Assembly (NCBI GenBank): GCA_029218425.1
Contig: JAQXRH010000095.1
Coordinates: forward strand, 1 to 35,434
Origin: Bacteroidales bacterium
Lineage (GTDB): Bacteria > Bacteroidota > Bacteroidia > Bacteroidales > Muribaculaceae
Length of the DNA stretch: 35,434 nucleotides
Direction of reading: 5' to 3'
Shown here in pieces: positions 33,201 to 35,434 of the stretch. The position numbers were made by a program, and so were the translations under genes. The notes beneath the pieces are model-generated. The model was not told where the DNA came from and searched no databases. It saw nothing but the letters and a program-made list of their open reading frames with translations. Every line of letters starts with the position of its first letter. The first letter of the stretch is position 1.

Positions 33201-33657
33201 TTTGCGCGAGCTTGACCAGTTGCGGCAATCGGTACAGAATGCATCGTACGAGCAGAAAGACCCGTTGGTAATCTACAAGGTAGAGTCGTTCCACATTTTC
33301 GAGCGCATGCTGTCGGTGCTCAACAACAAGACGATGTCGTCGTTGCTACGCGGCCAGATCTACATACCCAAGCGAGAAGCGACCGAGACCGATGGGCAGC
33401 AGCCAGAGCGTAAAGCGCCGGAAGTAAGGCAGGCGATGCCGGAGCGTCCGCATGCCAACAATAACATGAAGGCTACGAAAGACGAGCTGCCAGGGCAAAC
33501 GGAGCAGCGAGCTGCAGCGAGTGCCCAGCAGGGACAGCGTTCGCGTCCGGAGCCTGTCAAGGTAGCGCCGAAGGTAGGGCGCAACGATCCATGTCCATGC
33601 GGTTCGGGCAAGAAATACAAGAATTGCCACGGCCGCAACGACGGTGGGATGTTGTAA
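30295..33657 (+). CDS. secA: Preprotein translocase ATPase SecA, Bacteroidota long form
   Basis: The 1120-residue protein is SecA, the motor that pushes unfolded preproteins through SecYEG. Visible parts are Walker A MATGEGKT (192-199), [28 protein letters not shown], the DEAD-like [10 protein letters not shown] (about 299-308), [23 protein letters not shown] (crosslinking/NBD region), MAGRGTDI and [16 protein letters not shown]. It ends with the zinc-binding tail [14 protein letters not shown]. It is about 220 residues longer than Escherichia coli SecA. The extra length includes an N-terminal helical stretch (about 55-110) and a Lys/Glu-rich insert around 330-400. A basic, Gln-rich linker precedes the zinc tail. 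These inserts are usual for the phylum. No secM-like gene is seen upstream. Confidence 0.98.
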   Translation: MSLTSILSKFFGNKSQRDLKEIQPIVDKINAIGPTLQSLSEDELRERINVVRADIASSIKANEDAIAQTKEEVEKLPFEDRQSLWEKIDKYEKDILDTLEDKLNEHLPEVFAVMRETASRFAHKSTITVKATDLDRELAAKGHDFVSIDEEGNAVWRNQWMAGGNLITWDMVHYDVQLIGGIVLHQGKIAEMATGEGKTLVATLPVFLRSLSKRGVHVVTVNDYLSKRDSEWMGPLYMFHGSTVDCIDKHQPNTPQRRAAYNCDITFGTNNEFGFDYLRDNMALTPSELVQRKHYYAIVDEVDSVLIDDARTPLIISGPVPKGDDQMFDQFKSNVEKVVLAQRRLVNQFLTEAKEKLKSENKDVQKEGALALFRAYKGLPKYGALIKFLSQEGMKKILLDTEAYYLQDNSREMPKATEPLYFVIDEKNRSVDLTDKGIDELTGKSNDPQFFVLPDIASQLSELEKVADLQERQEKKDEVMSEYAIKSERVHTVNQLLKAYTLFDKDVEYVIDDGKIKIVDEQTGRIMEGRRYSDGLHQAIEAKEGVKVEAATQTFATITLQNYFRMYHKLAGMTGTAETEAGEFWDIYKLDVVTIPTNRPVARKDMNDRVYRTKKEKYAAVIDEIVKLREAGRPVLVGTTSVEISELLKRMLDLRKIDCQVLNAKLHQREAQVVALAGKAGTVTIATNMAGRGTDIKLPDEVKAAGGLAIIGTERHESRRVDRQLRGRSGRQGDPGSSVFYVSFEDQLMRLFATDRVMKMLDRLGLHDGEMIESKMVTNAIEKAQKRVEENNFGIRKRLLEYDDVMNKQRTYIYARRHHALLGERVGIDIANMLYDTIENIVNNYSNADDFEDMRLELMRVLTIEPPFTADEYREMNREEAVDKLYAAATQALDRKSERIIEVAKPVITEWVEKRDAKGLIIVPITDGKRVYQIRVDITKAYDTDCKQIVKEWHKTILLLCIDELWKEHLRELDQLRQSVQNASYEQKDPLVIYKVESFHIFERMLSVLNNKTMSSLLRGQIYIPKREATETDGQQPERKAPEVRQAMPERPHANNNMKATKDELPGQTEQRAAASAQQGQRSRPEPVKVAPKVGRNDPCPCGSGKKYKNCHGRNDGGML

Positions 33658-33692
33658 GCGACGACGCCAACTAATATGGTAAATATTTTTCA

Positions 33693-33722
33693 ATCCCGGG
33701 GGCAAGCTATTGCCTCCGGGAT
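33693..33722. terminator. 13-bp GC-rich hairpin after secA
   Basis: ATCCCGGGGGCAA (33693-33705) pairs with TTGCCTCCGGGAT (33710-33722) across a GCTA loop, with one G-T wobble. It starts 36 bases after the secA stop. No long T-run follows on either strand, so it may end transcription or protect the mRNA 3' end. Confidence 0.55.
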
Positions 33723-33820
33723 ATTAACCCAAGATAAAGCCCTATTGGCCATCAAAATAGGAGGCAAATAACGAGAATGGGAAGGTAACGGATAAACTAA
33801 CGACAAGCAAGATATTCGAT

Positions 33821-34816
33821 ATGGACAATTTCAACAACTCAGTAAATCAGGGGCCTGACAAAGAGATGGAGCTGACAGCAGAGCAGGGAAAAGAGCTGAA
33901 GCGTCAGAAACGTAAACGGCTGATAATCATAGTAGCAGCGGTGGCAATACTATTGGCGATAGTCGGGGTAGTATTCGCGATGATGTCGTCGAAGAATAAG
34001 GAGCTTGAGGCAGCGCGACAGCTTGCAGAGGAAACGCAGCAGCAGCTATTGGCGCAACAGATGCAAATCAATGAGCTTGAGTTGCTAAAGATTGACGACG
34101 ACTTCCAGCAGATGGAGGGGCAGTCGGTGTTGCTCGCCAACGACTCAATAGTAGAGAAATACCAAGCAGCTCGCGCCCAGATAGAGAAGTTGAGGGCTGA
34201 GCTCAACAATGAGAAGACCAAGAGCGCGGCACAGATAAAGAAGCTCACCGACGAAATAAACACCCTCAAGGGGATACTTCGCGACTACACGGCGCGAATC
34301 AATGAGTTGATGGCCGAGAACGACCAGCTTAAAGAGGAGAATACGACCATCAAGAATAAGAACCAGCAGCTCAACAGCCAGGTACAGGACATGACGCGCA
34401 AGAATGAGCATCTAACCGAAAGGATGACTCTTGCAGAGAAGCTGAATGTTACAGGGCTGACGCTTCGCGCGCTCAATAAGAAGGGGAAGAATGAGAAGAA
34501 TATCACGAAGGCGACACGACTATGCGTGACGTTTACAATACCGCAGAACAATTCTACGCCGGCAGGTGAGAAGATTATCTACCTTCGTATCACGACACCG
34601 GAGGGTGATTTGTTGAGCGGAGGAGGCTCGTTCGGGTTTGAGGGGGCAACGCTTCAGGCTACGGCACGCCGTTCAATAGAATATGCCAACGAGGAGATCG
34701 GAGGCGTTGAGATATATTGGGACGTGACGTCGACGCTCAATCCGGGGCCTTACACTGTGGAGCTGTTCTGCGACAATTTCAGGTTGGCATCTCGGCAGTT
34801 TGAGATGAAGAAGTAG
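33821..34816 (+). CDS. Membrane-anchored coiled-coil protein with C-terminal beta domain
   Basis: I do not know a named family for this 331-residue protein. A charged cytoplasmic head (1-33, ending KRQKRKR) leads to one membrane helix (about 34-55). A long heptad-rich coiled coil follows (about 57-212, rich in Glu, Gln, Leu, Lys). A compact domain of about 115 residues completes it, with strand-like segments ATRLCVTFTIPQN, KIIYLRITTPEGDLL, GVEIYWDVTSTLNPGPYTVELF and RLASRQFEM. Positive residues before the helix predict an outside location for coiled coil and domain. The overall design suggests a periplasmic spacer or scaffold. It is 163 bases from secA with a hairpin between, so it is probably transcribed separately. 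Confidence 0.75.
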   Translation: MDNFNNSVNQGPDKEMELTAEQGKELKRQKRKRLIIIVAAVAILLAIVGVVFAMMSSKNKELEAARQLAEETQQQLLAQQMQINELELLKIDDDFQQMEGQSVLLANDSIVEKYQAARAQIEKLRAELNNEKTKSAAQIKKLTDEINTLKGILRDYTARINELMAENDQLKEENTTIKNKNQQLNSQVQDMTRKNEHLTERMTLAEKLNVTGLTLRALNKKGKNEKNITKATRLCVTFTIPQNNSTPAGEKIIYLRITTPEGDLLSGGGSFGFEGATLQATARRSIEYANEEIGGVEIYWDVTSTLNPGPYTVELFCDNFRLASRQFEMKK

Positions 34817-34873
34817 CGGATAGATAGACCCGGTGCTCGGCGATGGGCGGCTAACCTACAATGGGGGATTGAA

Positions 34874-34918
34874 CGAGATTTATCGAGATTTATCGGGATT
34901 TATCGAGAGAAATCTCGA
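34874..34918 (+). repeat. 10-bp tandem repeat with an overlapping inverted repeat
   Basis: CGAGATTTAT (34874-34883), CGAGATTTAT (34884-34893) and CGGGATTTAT (34894-34903) are consecutive. TCGAGATTT (34883-34891) is complementary to AAATCTCGA (34910-34918), a 9-bp stem with an 18-base loop. The array separates the coiled-coil gene from the mgtC-like gene. Confidence 0.85.
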
Positions 34919-34958
34919 ATTAGCAGGATTGGGCGGGGGATATTGGGATTGGGATAGA

Positions 34959-34966
34959 AAGGAGGA
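34959..34966 (+). promoter_or_regulatory. Unusually strong Shine-Dalgarno before mgtC
   Basis: AAGGAGGA ends a few bases before the ATG at 34974. Near-perfect anti-Shine-Dalgarno complementarity is rare in Bacteroidota, whose genes usually have AT-rich leaders instead. It decides the start against an out-of-frame ATG at 34967. Confidence 0.5.
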
Positions 34967-34973
34967 ATGAGGT

Positions 34974-35434
34974 ATGATAGATTACTTGATGAGGGAATTG
35001 ACGTCGACGGAGGTGACGGTGGCATCGGCAATCGGGAAGCTGTTTATCAGCATGTTGCTTGGATGCGCCGTAGGATTTGAGCGGCGTCTGAAGGGGCAGC
35101 CGGCAGGGATGCGCACGTTTGCATTGATAAGCATGGGTGCGACGTTGGCGATGCTGATATCTATCTATGTTCCTCAGGAGTACATGGGGTTGAAGAATGG
35201 CGACCCTGGGCGAATAGCTGCGCAGGTGGTGACGGGAATAGGATTTCTCGGAGCTGGCGCAATCATACAGATGAAAGGGTCGGTAAGGGGGTTGACCACA
35301 GCTGCGGGGATATGGATGGCTGCGACGATAGGGATGGCCGTAGGATTGGGCATGTATGAGGTATCGGCGACAGCCACAGTGCTGATGTTGGTGGTGTTGC
35401 ATGTGTTTGAGCGATTGGAGCATAGGGCGATGTT
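34974..35434 (+). CDS. MgtC/SapB-family membrane protein, 3' end outside the window
   Basis: The open frame runs off the window after 153 complete codons. The visible part shows hydrophobic helices and the MgtC/SapB signature: LLGCAVGFERRLKGQPAGMRTFALISMGAT, then GRIAAQVVTGIGFLGAGAII and SVRGLTTAAGIWMAATIGMAVGLGMYE. The family was first known from Salmonella virulence and magnesium limitation. In most bacteria its role is unsettled, and inhibition of F-ATPase or effects on membrane potential have been proposed. The start ATG has a strong Shine-Dalgarno. The window ends before any C-terminal ACT-like domain, so long and short forms cannot be told apart. Confidence 0.9.
   Translation, partial: MIDYLMRELTSTEVTVASAIGKLFISMLLGCAVGFERRLKGQPAGMRTFALISMGATLAMLISIYVPQEYMGLKNGDPGRIAAQVVTGIGFLGAGAIIQMKGSVRGLTTAAGIWMAATIGMAVGLGMYEVSATATVLMLVVLHVFERLEHRAM

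Overview
The window looks like chromosomal DNA from a Bacteroidota species, most likely order Bacteroidales. The evidence is Bacteroidota-type promoters (TTTG, 19-20 bases, TAnnTTTG), the enlarged SecA and IspG forms of that phylum, the glycine-lipid gene pair glsA/glsB, an Lnb/DUF4105 protein, a Wzi-family porin-like protein and a GIN-domain protein. Family level (for example Muribaculaceae) is a guess. There are no rRNA or tRNA genes, transposases or CRISPR arrays.

Layout. 1-464 is non-coding apart from a possible promoter-terminator unit. 465-2687 is a Pif1-like helicase. 2701-2815 is an exact 23-bp-period array of five repeats in front of an AT-richer AAA/DUF4143 ATPase (2851-4134). 4144-13658 is a run of nine genes on the minus strand. 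In transcription order these are glsA and glsB (glycine lipids), a Wzi-family outer-membrane protein, a lipoprotein, LegB-like 4,6-dehydratase, an ATP-grasp enzyme, a NeuB/LegI-like nonulosonate synthase, and two tandem paralogous membrane proteins of unknown function. 13770-15516 is a divergent pair (a degenerate SDR and a DUF115/MptE-like protein) with a near-perfect promoter. 15743-21484 carries rpoN, a PAP2-like membrane protein, purE, ispG and an M16 peptidase.

21485-22509 holds a four-helix-bundle gene framed by arrays of one 9-bp unit. From 22510 to the end most genes are on the plus strand: dusB, a GIN-domain protein, a Wzx/MOP flippase, lnb-like, a phosphatase-fold protein lacking its metal ligands, secA, a membrane coiled-coil protein and the start of an mgtC/sapB gene. 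An AlaX-like editing protein and tag lie on the minus strand.

How the genes fit together. Much of the window serves the cell envelope: glycine lipid synthesis, capsule or surface-glycan assembly, part of a nonulosonic (legionaminic/sialic) acid route with a candidate transferase nearby, lipoprotein acylation and Sec export. The rest is housekeeping: transcription, purines, isoprenoids, tRNA modification, DNA repair and tRNA quality control.

The clearest unexplained features are: (i) many gene gaps each hold their own short tandem repeat with its own unit length (23, 7, 9, 7, 13 and 10 bp); (ii) two likely pseudoenzymes, an SDR without its tyrosine and a PafA-like protein without metal ligands; (iii) paralogous membrane proteins whose tails carry three alpha-hairpin repeats; (iv) a change in G/C strand bias near 21.5-22.5 kb.
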